The notes under the pieces were generated by a model that saw only the letters and a program-made list of their open reading frames with translations, ran no database searches and was not told the origin of the DNA. From positions 4,898,001 to 4,962,000 of the forward strand of contig OZ234501.1 of assembly GCA_965153455.1 (NCBI GenBank): a stretch of DNA of 64,000 bases, written 5' to 3'. Shown piece after piece: positions 36,408 through 47,055 of this stretch (position 1 is its first letter; the number at the start of each line of letters is the position of its first letter). A program made the translations under genes and the position numbers. The stretch is from Sphagnum compactum. Taxonomy: Eukaryota; Bryophyta; Sphagnopsida; Sphagnales.

Positions 36408-36534
36408 TATATACTTTTCAAGATGATAATGAAAGCCAAAACATATGGGATAAACTTTTTAGTTGCAAACTACTTGCAACTAAAAAGTTTATCCCATATG
36501 TTTTGAATTTCATTCTCATCTTGAAAAGTATATA
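36408..36534. repeat. Near-perfect 61-bp inverted repeat (hairpin), 5-base loop
   Basis: Left arm 36408-36468 and right arm 36474-36534 are complementary at 58 of 61 positions, separated by ACTAC. Arms start TATATACTTTTCAAGATGA and end ACTTTTTAGTTGCAA at the loop. The three mismatches are one single and one adjacent pair. The stem-loop sits inside the CACTA-like element, and its tip repeats that element's AGTTGCAA subterminal word. Confidence 0.95.
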
Positions 36535-36639
36535 AACAAAGTGTTTTGTTTTACATTCTTATTTTTAAAAACATGGGCATATGGGATAAATCAATAGAAA
36601 CGACTTAACCCAAAATAAAATAAAAATATTCATGTGCTT

Positions 36640-36780
36640 ACACCTAACTACCTACTTACCTACTTTTTTACCTACCTACCTAGTTACCGAAATAGGCATT
36701 TGGCCTAGGTAGGTAAATAGGTCCTATTTAGATAGGTGTTTTGCCTAGATGGGTAGGTAGGTATATAGGTAGGTAGGACC
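36640..36780. repeat. Facing ACCT and AGGT tetranucleotide tracts
   Basis: ACTACCTACTTACCTAC followed by ACCTACCTACCTAG is answered by AGGTAGGTAAATAGG and GGTAGGTAGGTATATAGG on the same strand, so the tracts can pair as an imperfect cruciform. Confidence 0.7.
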
Positions 36781-37222
36781 CTAGTTCAACCTAAATACTT
36801 AAACATTGATTTAAATTTAATTTGGACAAATTCAATCAATATGCCATGTGGCAAATTTCTATTACACCACGTGTCACAATCTAAACCATCCAAACATTAA
36901 AATTAAGTGTTTTAGATTATTTCAAAATAATAATAATAAAATTTTAATTATTAAGAGTTGGGACACGTGGCAACACATAACTTGTTCCCATTGTTCACAA
37001 AAAAAGTCGCATCTTAGTTGCAAGTGACAATACATATATGACTAATCCAAGGATGAAGGTGTATTTCATTAATTTTTTCTTTCTTCCAAAATTTGTTGTC
37101 ATTTGCGACTAGTGTCAATGCAACTTGTCCAATGCGACTATTAAAACTTCAGTTGCAAATATTGCTTGCAACTAAAAATTAGTCACATGGACCAATTGCA
37201 AAATGGTCATTTTCTACTAGTG

Positions 37223-37979
37223 ACCTTTGGTCTTTTCTCTCCTTTTTTTCTTTTCTTTCATGGTTTTAAAAAAAAATTGTTTTCATTTCCATTTTGTGCA
37301 TTTGGATTGGAAGGGCTAAAAATGCACTCTTTCTAACAACCACCTTGCAAAGCAAATATTCTTCCTTGCATGTTTGCTTCATGTTTGTTTTTGTAGAACA
37401 TTTATGAAGCTATCCTACTAAGATTTGATAATCCCTTTTGTGTTGAAACTTTTTACTTACCTATAAATAATAATAAGATTTTATCTTCTGCTCCCTTATT
37501 TTATTCCTTTCAAAACCCGAAAGTTCACCAAATGGCCATAACATCAACACTTAGGTTGGCAGCAACTTGCTACACCATTAATAGCAAGACAACCTAAAGT
37601 TGTATCATATCCACCATATCCAATGTGGTATAATATAGTACCATCTTTTGTACCCATGGATCTTAACTCTACTTTACATACTATTTTGGAATCAAAGGAC
37701 CTAATCCATTAATTTCTGGAAGAAAGGAGGGATATGCAATCAGTATTACCTAATCAAAATCGATGCCACCTGTTGAATAGATGAAGTAGACTCGATATCT
37801 TGTTTGAGTTCCAACTTTTGGACTAGGACAATTGAGCTAATTCCAAGGAAAATATATATGCAACAAGCAACAATAACATCTCTACATGTTAACATATCTG
37901 TTGCCATTAGACTACTTGTTTATGGTATGGTGTTTCATTTTAGCAAGCAAAAAAGGTTAATCTACATATACAACCAGGT
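37223..37979 (+). other. Spacer, possibly the 5' part of the gypsy-like remnant
   Basis: At 37532 a short frame opens (ATGGCCATAACATCAACACT) that could be the original gag start, but stops and shifts prevent a firm link. No LTR was identified. Confidence 0.3.
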
Positions 37980-39215
37980 GGAGAATCACCTAGAGGTTCA
38001 CCTAATGGAGGATCACGAGGAGGAGGATCACGAGGAGGAGGATCACTTGATTGAAACCCACTTGGAGGACCACCGCCTAATCCATATGTTGGCCTTTACG
38101 GATGGCCAACACCCAATCCAAGAATATTCATGCCAATGTGGTACTCGCTAGTTGTAATTCGATCTAAACCAACTAATAAACTTCCATATCAAGAACTTCA
38201 ATATCCCACATGCGTGAAGGATACTAATCATGATGTTCACATCAAATTTTTCAGAAAGGCAATCAGAGCCAACAGGGAGACTATGGAGGTTGATATCATT
38301 AACCTATTTGGTTTCACTTTATGAGACCGTATCTTGGAATGGGGAAATTGTTTTCTACAAGATCATCCCAATTGCACTTTTGAGCAATGGGAGCAAGCGT
38401 CTTGCAAATGTTTCCAAATTGTGAAGAATGACGAAGAAGTTTATATGTAGTTGAAAAACCTTTAGCAACAAGTCGACGAATGGGTAGAAGTTTATTACGA
38501 ACGTTTGTTGAAACTTGCTAACTATTTGCAAGTCAAAGATACCGATGTTTTCCTTACTATGATTTTCAAAACAAATTTATAACCATACTGTAAACTAACA
38601 ACAATAGGTTTGACAAGGGATACCTTTATCAAGCATAAGGAAGCTACATTGATCTATGAATATAGTGGATTAATCATAGCAAATTACAATGTTTTGATAA
38701 TTCAACCAAAGTCCAAACCGATTACACAACCAATAGTCCACTGTACTATGGTTAAACAGCCACTGACCTGTTCAAATTATGGAAAAACATGTCATGTCGA
38801 AAAAAAGTCATAACAGGAAAAAAAAAAAACCTGTAATACATGTTGTACATGCGCAAAAGTTATTAAATTAGTAGTTGAAGTTACTGCACAACCTATTAAA
38901 CCAATTAGAGTTCCATTGAGATATCCATGTATTAATTGTTTTAGCTCGAAACACCGTGCACCTGATTGTCTTAGAGAGACAAAAATTCAGAACACGTTTC
39001 GAACTAAACCAACCACTACTACCATTATAGTAGCAAAACCCTCTAAACATGCTAATGTACTAGTTAATGTAGTTATTATTATCACCACATGTAGCCAAGT
39101 ACCAGAGGAACATGTGTTTAGAGAATGTGAATCAATGAAGGCAAAAACGATAATTGATAAACAAATAGAAAAACAGATGCATGATTCTTTTGTTCATACT
39201 ATCAGGGAGTTATAG
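37980..39215 (+). pseudogene. Ty3/gypsy-like gag pseudogene with CCHC zinc knuckle
   Basis: One frame is kept from 37980 to 39215 without frameshift but with internal stops at 38052, 38322, 38448, 38463, 38580 and 38811. It starts with a Gly/Ser/Arg-rich stretch, then a Pro-rich segment (LGGPPPNPYVGLYGWP). The capsid-like retrotransposon gag domain includes VDIINLFGFTL, LQDHPNCTFEQWEQA, VKNDEEVYM, WVEVYYERLLKLANYL and FLTMIF. A zinc knuckle C-x2-C-x4-H-x4-C is intact in CINCFSSKHRAPDC (38928-38969). A preceding CSNYGKTCH looks like a second knuckle with Cys changed to Tyr. Gag packages the element's RNA. No protease, RT or integrase follows, so the remnant is truncated. The first five stops can each be explained by one C-to-T or G-to-A change. 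Confidence 0.75.
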
Positions 39216-39785
39216 GGGAGTGATTCAACATTATAAAACCCCGGGCATTTATCTATATGGCTTCATGATGCTCCAATGTTTAAATAAGTTCACAATACAC
39301 TTTCAAAACTCCATTGTTGAATTTTCCTTTTCCATTTTTTTTTTAGCTGATTTTTTCTTTGTTGATATTCACATGGTCTTCTTGAATTCTTTAAGGTTTA
39401 AGTCTTTTGCATTTTGTTAAATTTGTTGTGATGGTTGCAAGGATTTAATTTAACATTTTGATTCCAAAGAAGATGAGACAAGTTCCAACTTTTCAAAAGA
39501 TTCATTTATAGTCCTTCATTTTTAGTTTTTCTTTTCCAATTTTGTTGTTCCTTTTGTTGTTGCAATGATCATGGATTCTAATCTCATTAATGGTATCTTG
39601 ATAAAGGTTGTTGTTTGTTGATTAGTGTGTTAAAGATGTTAAGCAACACACTAGATTTTCCACCTTTCCATGTATTTCCAAACATTGTAGTTATGAACAA
39701 GTTGTAACTTTTTTTTGTTACAATTTGCCATTTTAGATTAGGGTTTGTCAGTGAAAAGTTTGGACATTGGGTTAAGTTCAAGAAT
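39216..39785. other. AT-rich spacer
   Basis: T-rich sequence with no gene; no pol-like motifs follow the gag remnant. Confidence 0.5.
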
Positions 39786-40345
39786 ATGACATGGTTTTAT
39801 GTATTCTTGGTAATCAAATATGATGATCAACAATGGTTTCAAAATTTTAGGATGACAAAATGTATTCTTTTTGAAATAGCCAACCAATTGAAACCTTTGA
39901 TTCATAAGCAAAACACAAGGTATAAACTTATTATTCCCATTGAAATTCATATTGCATGTGTAATGTACAAATTAACATAAGGTTGTAATCTTAATTTGTA
40001 ATGAATTCTTTGCAATATGCAAATCTACTATTTTATTTTTCGTGAAATAATTCATTCAAGTAATCACAATCATTTTCAAAAAGACGATATCTTAAATTTT
40101 TGGCAATAAATTGGAGGAGGTCATGAATCATGACTGGATTCAAGAAGCCATGTGGGCTCCCAAGTATTGATGGTGTTTTGAATGGTACACATTTCCCCAT
40201 TGTTAAACCTATTGGCTAATCTTGTGGAGACTATTATTATCACTTCAGTGTGGGTTACACAATTGTTTGTCAAGTTATTATGAATCATAAGAGACAATTC
40301 AATAATATTTTGTGCAGTTTCTTAGATTTATAAAAAAGCATAGTA
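39786..40345 (+). pseudogene. PIF/Harbinger-type transposase remnant
   Basis: 39786-39980 reads WFQNFRMTKCILFEIANQL then HKQNTRYKLIIPIEIHIAC, matching the N-terminal region of HARBI1-like transposases (NFRM-S/T ... TR-x3-P/I-x-P-x-E-x-R-V). After frameshifts, 40136-40345 reads GLPSIDGVLNGTHFPIVKP, then DYYYHFSVGYTIVCQVIMNH, the DDE core. The first catalytic Asp, expected in G-x-x-D-G/C-T-H, is Asn (VLNGTH). The next expected Asp, in V-x-D-H-K-x-R-F, is also Asn (IMNHKRQF). A stop follows KPIG. Inactive. Terminal repeats and the 3-bp target duplication typical of the family were not found. Confidence 0.7.
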
Positions 40346-41394
40346 AATAGGCAAGTTGGTAAGCTTTAACACATTAAAGACCCAATCCCTTAATTTCCTC
40401 ATACAAAATTTGATAGGCTATTTTGATTGCCTCTTTCCTTAGAAAGAAAAGAAGAAGGTCACCCTCATGCTCAATGATATGGATCTGCATCATTGTAATG
40501 AAGGCAACATCAAAATAATTAGTCTTAAGTTGCTTTGTGTAGGGAATTTGGGATAGTCCATCCAAGAATGGTGAAGATGGGGCAATTGAAGAAATAACCA
40601 CAAATCTTGTCAATATTCAATGTATGAATTATTTGTTCATGAACTTTATTTACCATGATCACAAAATAAGAAACAAATTATTCATCAAATAAAATCTCTT
40701 AGAGTAACATTACATCTGTGATATACTTGATCATTGTCTTAGGTCATGTGTAGTTCTCAATCCAAATTGCATAACCTCCTCACCAAGGTAACAACGAGAT
40801 TCTTCAACAACTTTTTCGTTCGTAATGTAGTTAAATCCATCAATTGTAAGAGATGCGATCTTTCAAAAATACAACTTGCAAAAAGACTAAAGACTTGCCA
40901 CATGATGAGCTATGCCACATTATGATTGCATGCACGATCAATTTTCTAGTTAAAATTTGACACACACTATCAATTGCATGTGACCTATGAAGAAAACAAT
41001 AATATATGCCTAAAGTGAGATGGATGTACACTACTGCGATGTGGGCATCGTCAATATAATCAACCTTCGATTTGTTTCTATAGAGGATGTCCTTTTGGAA
41101 AGTTCATCAACATATGGCGAAGATGTGGTAAAAGATGGTTTAATATAGGTTTTAGAAAGTGATACCTAATTTCTAGGAAATCTACCACCTCCATGCTTGT
41201 TTTCAAGTTTTACAAAACGATATAAAGTTTTTAGGGAATCAAAGGCATCTAGGATTATCTTCATTTGATGTTATGTTTCAAAATCTATTAAATAGTGCAA
41301 TTCAAACACAATATTTTAGTATCCAAGTTTCATACACATAATTGTCATGTTTCAATTTTTTTATGGGGTATCATGTTTTTAATATTTGGTTTTC
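40346..41394. other. Spacer
   Basis: A minus-strand frame at 40374-40613 (79 aa, MQIHIIEHEGDLLLFFLRKE) looks protein-like but is unrecognised. The rest has no gene. Confidence 0.35.
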
Positions 41395-41690
41395 TTTGTA
41401 TCATGTTTTGTACATTCTTAGCTTTTGTTATTCTTGTAGTTTCAACACATATTTCTATCATGTTTCATACATTCGTAACTTTTGTTATGCTTGTAGTTTC
41501 AACACACATGTTTCTATCTTGTTTCCATCAGGATTCGTACATTCCTAACTTTTGCTATTCCTTTACTTTTGGAACACATGTTTCTATCATATTTCTTTCA
41601 TGTTTCGTACATTCTTAGTTTTTGTTATTCCTGTAGTTTCGGAACACATGTTTTTATCTTGTTTCTATCATGTTTCTACCAAGTTTTGGA
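41395..41690. repeat. Minisatellite, 57-70 bp units, four copies
   Basis: The word TACATTC recurs at 41411, 41468, 41538 and 41608 within units reading TTTCTATCATGTTTC, GTACATTC, TAACTTTTGTTATTCCTGTAG and ACACATG. The plus-strand frames across it are repeat artefacts. Confidence 0.8.
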
Positions 41691-41860
41691 GCTTATGTGT
41701 AATTGAAACATGTTTATTATTCTTTTTTATGTCATATTCTAGGGGTATGTTTGCTCTAGCCACCTGACTTCACCCAAAAGATGAATAGAAACGACCTTTG
41801 TGTATTAATACAAGAAAGTTGTTCATGTAACCAAGTCGCAAAACTTCACCCAATGCCCTT

Positions 41861-42455
41861 GGATGTTCGAGGGTAAAATCGATGTAACCTTCAAACATTA
41901 TCTAGGAACACCCAACGACGGTGGGAAGACCACTGCAATAACATAAAAAGTCATCCTTTGCCAAAAATATATTGGAAATAAGGTTCAACCGATTGTAGTT
42001 GGATGTTTGAAGGCAATGTATGGGATAGACCATAACATTTCCTTCAAACATTCACTTGCTTTCAGTCGATCATTTTAGTCTTTATAATTGAACTTCTTGT
42101 TGATTATCAAAATTAGAAACATAATATATTTAAACACAAAAAGCTAATTGAAACCATGGGTTTTGAAAACTTAGACCATATGATTTTTGAAATTATCATG
42201 CAATTTGACAATTGAAACATGTTGAAACATCTAAAAACATGTTTCAGAATGTTAAATTCCATCAAATCACCTCGCTTAATTGAAAACAAGAAGAAAAACC
42301 ATATGACCTTGCTTAGGAATGTTGTAGGTTCATTGAAAAATTACATTTTTGTGAGACTTTTCATAATGCACCTAGATGTTCACAGCTAACATTGGGATAA
42401 CCTTGAAACATTATATAGGAACACCCAAGAGCTATGGGAGGAGCATTGCAAGATT
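41861..42455. repeat. Direct repeat pair about 515 bp apart
   Basis: 41861-41945 and 42374-42455 share CTT(C/G)AAACATTAT(C/A)TAGGAACACCCAA and flanking words. A third, partial relative lies at about 42000-42050. Origin unknown. Confidence 0.65.
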
Positions 42456-42856
42456 ATAACTTATTATCTATACTTAAGAAACATAATTTCCTAATCATGT
42501 TAATCAATTGTTGCACAAAAATGTTTTACAAAAAAATAAAATAAAATGTAACTTAGAAACTTTCTACTTTAACAAGAACATGCACAAAAATGTTTGAATT
42601 ATAATATTTAGTAATGTAACATTTATTGTTGGAGCATATAAGCGCAGATAAATTAGAAATTGAAACATGAAAAAAAATTATGTAACATTTTATTCAATTT
42701 GAACTTTTTTATAAATTGTCTAGTTTTTAAAATGTAAACCATAACTATGTAAACTATTATGTTCGAACTTTACATCAAAACATTTTAAATGATAAGTTGT
42801 GAATTCACATGGGACTTATTTAAGAAGCTTGAGTCGAAAACATGACGAATAACAAT

Positions 42857-44475
42857 CACTACAAGAAAACATGACTTTTCAAAAGGTCCAACTTGACTAA
42901 AATGTTCACATTGACCAAAGGGGATGATCATTTTGACTAAAGGCCTAAGGTATGAAAGACATCAATTATTTTTGATTGAAACATTCGACTAAATTGACAT
43001 TTTTGACCATGCAACAAATTAAATATTTGGTAAAAAAAACCAAAGGTTCATCAAGATGACTAGGACTCAGTCAAATTGGCCATTTTGATTTGACAATGAA
43101 TTAAATCAACCATACTAATTTGGTTATTCAACCTACCAATTTATTTTGTTTAGGATATATATCAAACCTCAGTTCATAGCTAGTAGGCCCTAAGTTAAGC
43201 ATATTACACCTAATATGTATTTATAAAGTTTAATATGCTACCTACATGCTACTTGTAGGCATATGTAGGTATTTAAATTTACTACATTAATTAGCTAATA
43301 TTTAATAATTGATAGTTAATATTCAATAATTTATGAATAATATTTTATATAAGTAATTAATCACCAAATAAATGTTAATTAATAACCAATACTTAATTTA
43401 CCCATCAACTTATTGATTGATTAATTATTATTATCAAATTTTCAATTTTATCTAATTTTTGGGCTAATACTCGATAGTAATTTATAATAATTAATAGTAG
43501 TCAATATATAATTGTTAATAATTATTGATAATTTCAAACAAATTTTTTGGTTAATATTAATTCGTTATATATTAATTATTAATTCACAATAAATAAATAA
43601 TAAATATTCAATAATTAGTCATTTATATTGAATAATTATTAATTAATAATAAATAATCATTAATTGATAATTTTAATGAAATAATAAATTATATTATATG
43701 TTTATTTACAATTGACAGTAATTAATCAATCATTGATAATTACTTTTATTAATTATTTGTTAATTGAGTTAATAACATGTAGTAGCTTACTATACATAGG
43801 TACCTACATGTTATCTAGGTAGATACTTGGTACATGTTATAACCTTTTACTTAGATAAGCAATACAAAAATATTGAAGTTCATTTATTAATGCTACAATA
43901 TGTACATCAAAACAAAAAAATCAATCAAATTTATTGCAATATGATGACAAAAATTTCCATCTATTGAAGTGGTAGTCTAATGGTAAAGACTTGACTTCTC
44001 AAAGTGAAGGTGAAAAATTCAAGTCCTCACACATATAACATTGGCTACTTAAGCTACCTTGGTTTTACGTGGTTTATGTAATTAGCCTAGGCTGCCTAAA
44101 CAAATAGATCTATGGTTGACCAACTAGCTTTAGGGGCCTAGGTTAAATAAGGTAAATTATTTTATTTTATTTTTTACATTAATTATTAGATAATTTTTGG
44201 TAGTTAAATTAATTATTGAATTATTAAATTTAATAATTATAATTATATATTATAACTATTATTTAAAATTGAATCATATATAGTTGTTGTCAAAATATTG
44301 TTGATTATAGATAGTAAAAAAATCCAGTAAAAACAACAATATAAAAGACCTAATCAAAGTGGCCATTTCGAAAATGATTTGTTCAAGATGGCATCTTCAT
44401 CATGTTGAACATGGGCCATTTGAGGTACCTTTTGACCAATTTTCCCAATAAAAAAAACCTTGTTTTCTTGTAGTG
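42857..44475. mobile_element. Non-autonomous CACTA (EnSpm) element with AAT target-site duplication
   Basis: The left end is CACTACAAGAAAACATGAC (42857 onward). The right end is TTGTTTTCTTGTAGTG, whose complement begins CACTACAAGAAAACAAGG. The 15-bp terminal inverted repeats match exactly (CACTACAAGAAAACA). The flanking trinucleotides are AAT at 42854-42856 and AAT at 44476-44478, the 3-bp duplication diagnostic of CACTA transposition. Subterminal words TTGACTAAA, TTGACCAAAGG and TTTGACTAAAGG cluster in the left 200 bp, and TTTTGACC lies near the right end. Length is 1,619 bp. It has no ORF over 60 codons, so it depended on a transposase supplied elsewhere. The AT-rich centre holds a tRNA-like sequence at 43966-44036. 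Confidence 0.9.
43966..44036 (+). other. Degenerate tRNA-like sequence with box A and near-box B
   Basis: TAGTCTAATGG (43973-43983) fits the pol III box A consensus TRGYNNANNGG exactly. AATTCAAGTCC (44016-44026) fits box B GGTTCRANYCC except for the two leading G, both A here. The 32-base gap is tRNA-like. The D-stem pairs (GTCT/AGAC), but the acceptor and anticodon stems pair poorly, so this is not a working tRNA. It most resembles a tRNA-Glu-type D- and T-arm. It may be a tRNA pseudogene or the head of a SINE inside the CACTA element. Confidence 0.5.
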
Positions 44476-45110
44476 AATGTTTGTATTTATTTCTAAGAAC
44501 TAGTTGTAGCTTAAAATGAGACAAATTGTAGTGTATAAGAAATCCAGTTTCTATAGGAACCCATTATAAGCTTTGAGGAAGTTTTCTTACGTACAATAAT
44601 AAGACAATGCAAACCCAAACAAACAACGTGGGAAATGAACACAATAGAAGGAGACAACCCATTTTTTTGCAAGCAAATATTTGGTGTGCAATTTTTCAAC
44701 CTTTGGCACAACATGTGTCAATCACCAGAAAACAATATACAAACCATTGTGAATCTACAAACAATAAGAAGCATCAATAGGTAAAACAAGACATGCTACT
44801 AGTTTCTAAAACAATTCATGCATAACAATGTTGTGCTTCGAAGGGAAAAATGAAAAAGAAGGAAGCTATAGATAAGATAATGGGAGTGAAAAAATAGAGG
44901 TCCTTTGGTGCTGCCATGAGTTCGTTTTGTTATCAAAACCCTAAGTTTACATCTATGATGAGGGAGCGGTGATGAAGGTGACAATGGCAAATTGGAGTCT
45001 AGGGGAAAAATACACGACAATAACGTGAAAGTCAAAAAATGTGTAATGCACTATGGATGGGGCATGGATGGGTTTTGCATGGAACATGGGTGCATGGCAT
45101 CGAAACATAG
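44476..45110. other. AT-rich spacer
   Basis: Short minus-strand frames (44511-44714, 44799-45035) without recognisable motifs. Confidence 0.45.
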
Positions 45111-45440
45111 TTCTTGAAACTTTACATGTTTCGGTGGGCAATATGTTTCGAGGTTCAGACTGCCTCGGAATCGAAACTTGTGTTGGGTTGCTTGCAGAAA
45201 CTTGACATGTTTTGGTGGGTGGTAGGTTTTGGGTGTCTCCCTACTTGGGCATTGAATGAAACATGCGGTGGTGGGCCCTGAAAGCTGCCATGTTTTAGTA
45301 GATGTTATGTTTTGGGGCATGTTGCTTTTGGGCGTCGAACTTGGCACCAAGTTGCCATCAAAACATGACATGTTTTGGTGTTGATTTGCTCAAGGGTTCA
45401 TGCTACCTATGCATCAAAACTCACACCAGGCCGCTTCAAA
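45111..45440. repeat. 81-bp (27-codon) imperfect tandem array, four copies
   Basis: The word CATGTTT occurs at 45125, 45206, 45289 and 45369 (spacing 81, 83, 80). Each unit opens ACATGTTT(C/T)GGTGGG or a variant and is G/T-rich on +. A minus-strand frame (45051-45371) stays open through it, giving repeated PPKHVKF motifs. Whether it was ever coding is unknown. Confidence 0.7.
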
Positions 45441-46700
45441 ATGAGCGACACATTTATGACTTGTCGCTGAAATAATGTCAGGGAATTTTGCACATTACCC
45501 TGTTTTTACTTGCCTCAAAATAATTATTTAACCCAACGAGGGGAACCTCATGAGGGTGAAACTACTGCGAGTATATCTAAATGAGGTCCCCTCATACTTG
45601 GCCAAGTAGGGTGAAAAGAATGGAAGTTTGAAATGATTTACCAATGTCAGCCTGATAGCCTAGCCCTGCTCCCAGTTGGACTGTACAAGGTACTGCAGTG
45701 TACATACAGTTCCCTTGGAACTAGAAAACTGCTTTTGCAGTGCAGTCAGGACTCAGTCCTGCAACCAATTTGTGCTTATTGTCCCTCCTCACTTTGATTT
45801 CACAGCTGTGAACTGATGATCTTCCCCAAACTGGAGTTCTTGATCTCATGTTGCCAATCACAATGCACCCCAGCCTTACTTCCCTCCAATGAGAACTAGA
45901 AAGAAGAAGGATATGAAGTAGCCTAGTGGACCGGCTTTTTAAACCCCAGTAGGTAAAGGGGTACCTCCTTCATCATAAACCTGGTCCTCAATCTGCTGGT
46001 CAGCAGTTCGGACCTCTGTTCCAGATTTCCTCACAGTGTGCCCTCCTCCCCATGTGACTTTCAACACCCTCCCTCCCTTTGGCTTTTACTCCCATTTTGG
46101 TCAGGACTCAAGAGGAGTTTGAAGTACTAATTGCTTAACTGACTTATAATTGTTATCCGTGAAGTCTCACCTTCTCTTCACCCTCTCTCTCTTTGGGCCT
46201 CCTTTTTCACCTACTACTTCAGTGGTATTCTTCGCAAAGTCATGAAATTTTATTCTATCTCCTGAGTATGAAATGTTAACACTCAGCATTTAATGCACAA
46301 GGTTCGAGAATAATTATAGTAATTGTACAGGTAGGAGCAGCAGTGAAAATATATATGTACTTAGTAGCAGTGGAGGCGCTCAGGAAAAAGGAAAGATACG
46401 ATGAAACTCAGTTTACCACCAAAATTGATGGTTTTTTTATTTTTGCCTTCCCCACCCTCTTTAATGCTGATGTAGTACTTTTTTGCAGGTTTTTAAAAAG
46501 CTCATCCCGTCTATGACCAAACTCAGGGTTTTGGTGCTCTATTTTTCCTTACTCAGGACAACTCTAGTATATTAAAGTTATCCGTGAAGTCCTCTCCAGT
46601 GTCATACCCTCTCCTATTTATCAATTGATTGCAGTGAACCAGCACTCACCAACACACCGTCCACTGGATGCCCGTTACTGTATTACTCAGTTGTGATGCT
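45441..46700. other. Moderate-GC spacer without a recognised gene
   Basis: Balanced composition with few long frames. Contains short CT-rich tracts and no identified exon, RNA or element ends. The frame at 46646-47071 (minus) runs into the repeat below and is not convincing. Confidence 0.4.
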
Positions 46701-46729
46701 GGTTTAGGGTTTAAGGGTTTAGGGTTTAG
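46701..46729 (+). repeat. Interstitial telomere-like repeat
   Basis: GGTTTAGGGTTTAAGGGTTT followed by AGGGTTTAG, about four TTTAGGG-like units, one with an extra A. No gene follows, so it is either a promoter relic or an interstitial telomeric stretch. Confidence 0.7.
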
Positions 46730-46849
46730 AGATCTCTGTAAACTCCCATAATTGGGGGTGAAATGCCGAAACTGGGGACTAGACTTGCAAAATAGGGGAT
46801 GAAATAGGATTTGAACCCTTTTTTTTTTGGGCACCTTTTTATTTGTTTG

Positions 46850-47055
46850 GGCACACTTGAGGGACTTCTTCGAAAGTTTTGTACAACACTTTTTTTGGAG
46901 GACACTTGAGGGATGGATGTCTTTGAAGCTTGTTTCCAACACTTTCTGAGGGCACCCATGAGGGATTTCTTTGAAACTTTTTTGAGGGCACACTTGAAGG
47001 ACTTCTTTGATTATTTCTTTTAACATTTTTTTTTCAATGCTCACATTTGAGGGAA
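46850..47055. repeat. Irregular 50-65-bp tandem repeat
   Basis: Four copies of GGGCACACTTGAGGGACTTCTT-like text (GAGGGCAC(A/C)C, then TTGA(G/A)GGA(C/T)TTCTTTGA) with poly-T ends. On the minus strand they give recurring CPQK(S/V) peptides. Confidence 0.65.

Larger units (their letters stand above)
34643..37222. mobile_element. Probable non-autonomous CACTA-like element with TTGCGACTA/AGTTGCAA subterminal repeats
   Basis: The right end, TTTTCTACTAGTG (37210-37222), is the complement of CACTAGTAGAAAA, a classic CACTA-family terminus. The left end is degenerate (AACCAATAGAAATTG from 34643), but it and the inner TAACCATTTT parallel the inverted right end's TGACCATTTT. Subterminal words crowd both sides: TTTGCGACTACATGCGACT near 34669 and 34735, and AGTCGC, AGTTGCAA and TTGCAACT near 37005-37190. 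The interior is extremely AT-rich, has no ORF, and contains the 61-bp hairpin at 36.4 kb. No matching target-site duplication was found. Confidence 0.55.

Noticed and set aside
41395-41690. CRISPR-like spaced repeats
   Set aside because: Plant nuclear context and contiguous imperfect units rather than identical short repeats with unique spacers.
41295-41767. Plus frames up to 107 aa with recurring FVHS/THVSI motifs
   Set aside because: Generated by the 57-70-bp minisatellite.
43966-44036. Functional tRNA gene
   Set aside because: Acceptor and anticodon stems do not pair and box B is damaged.
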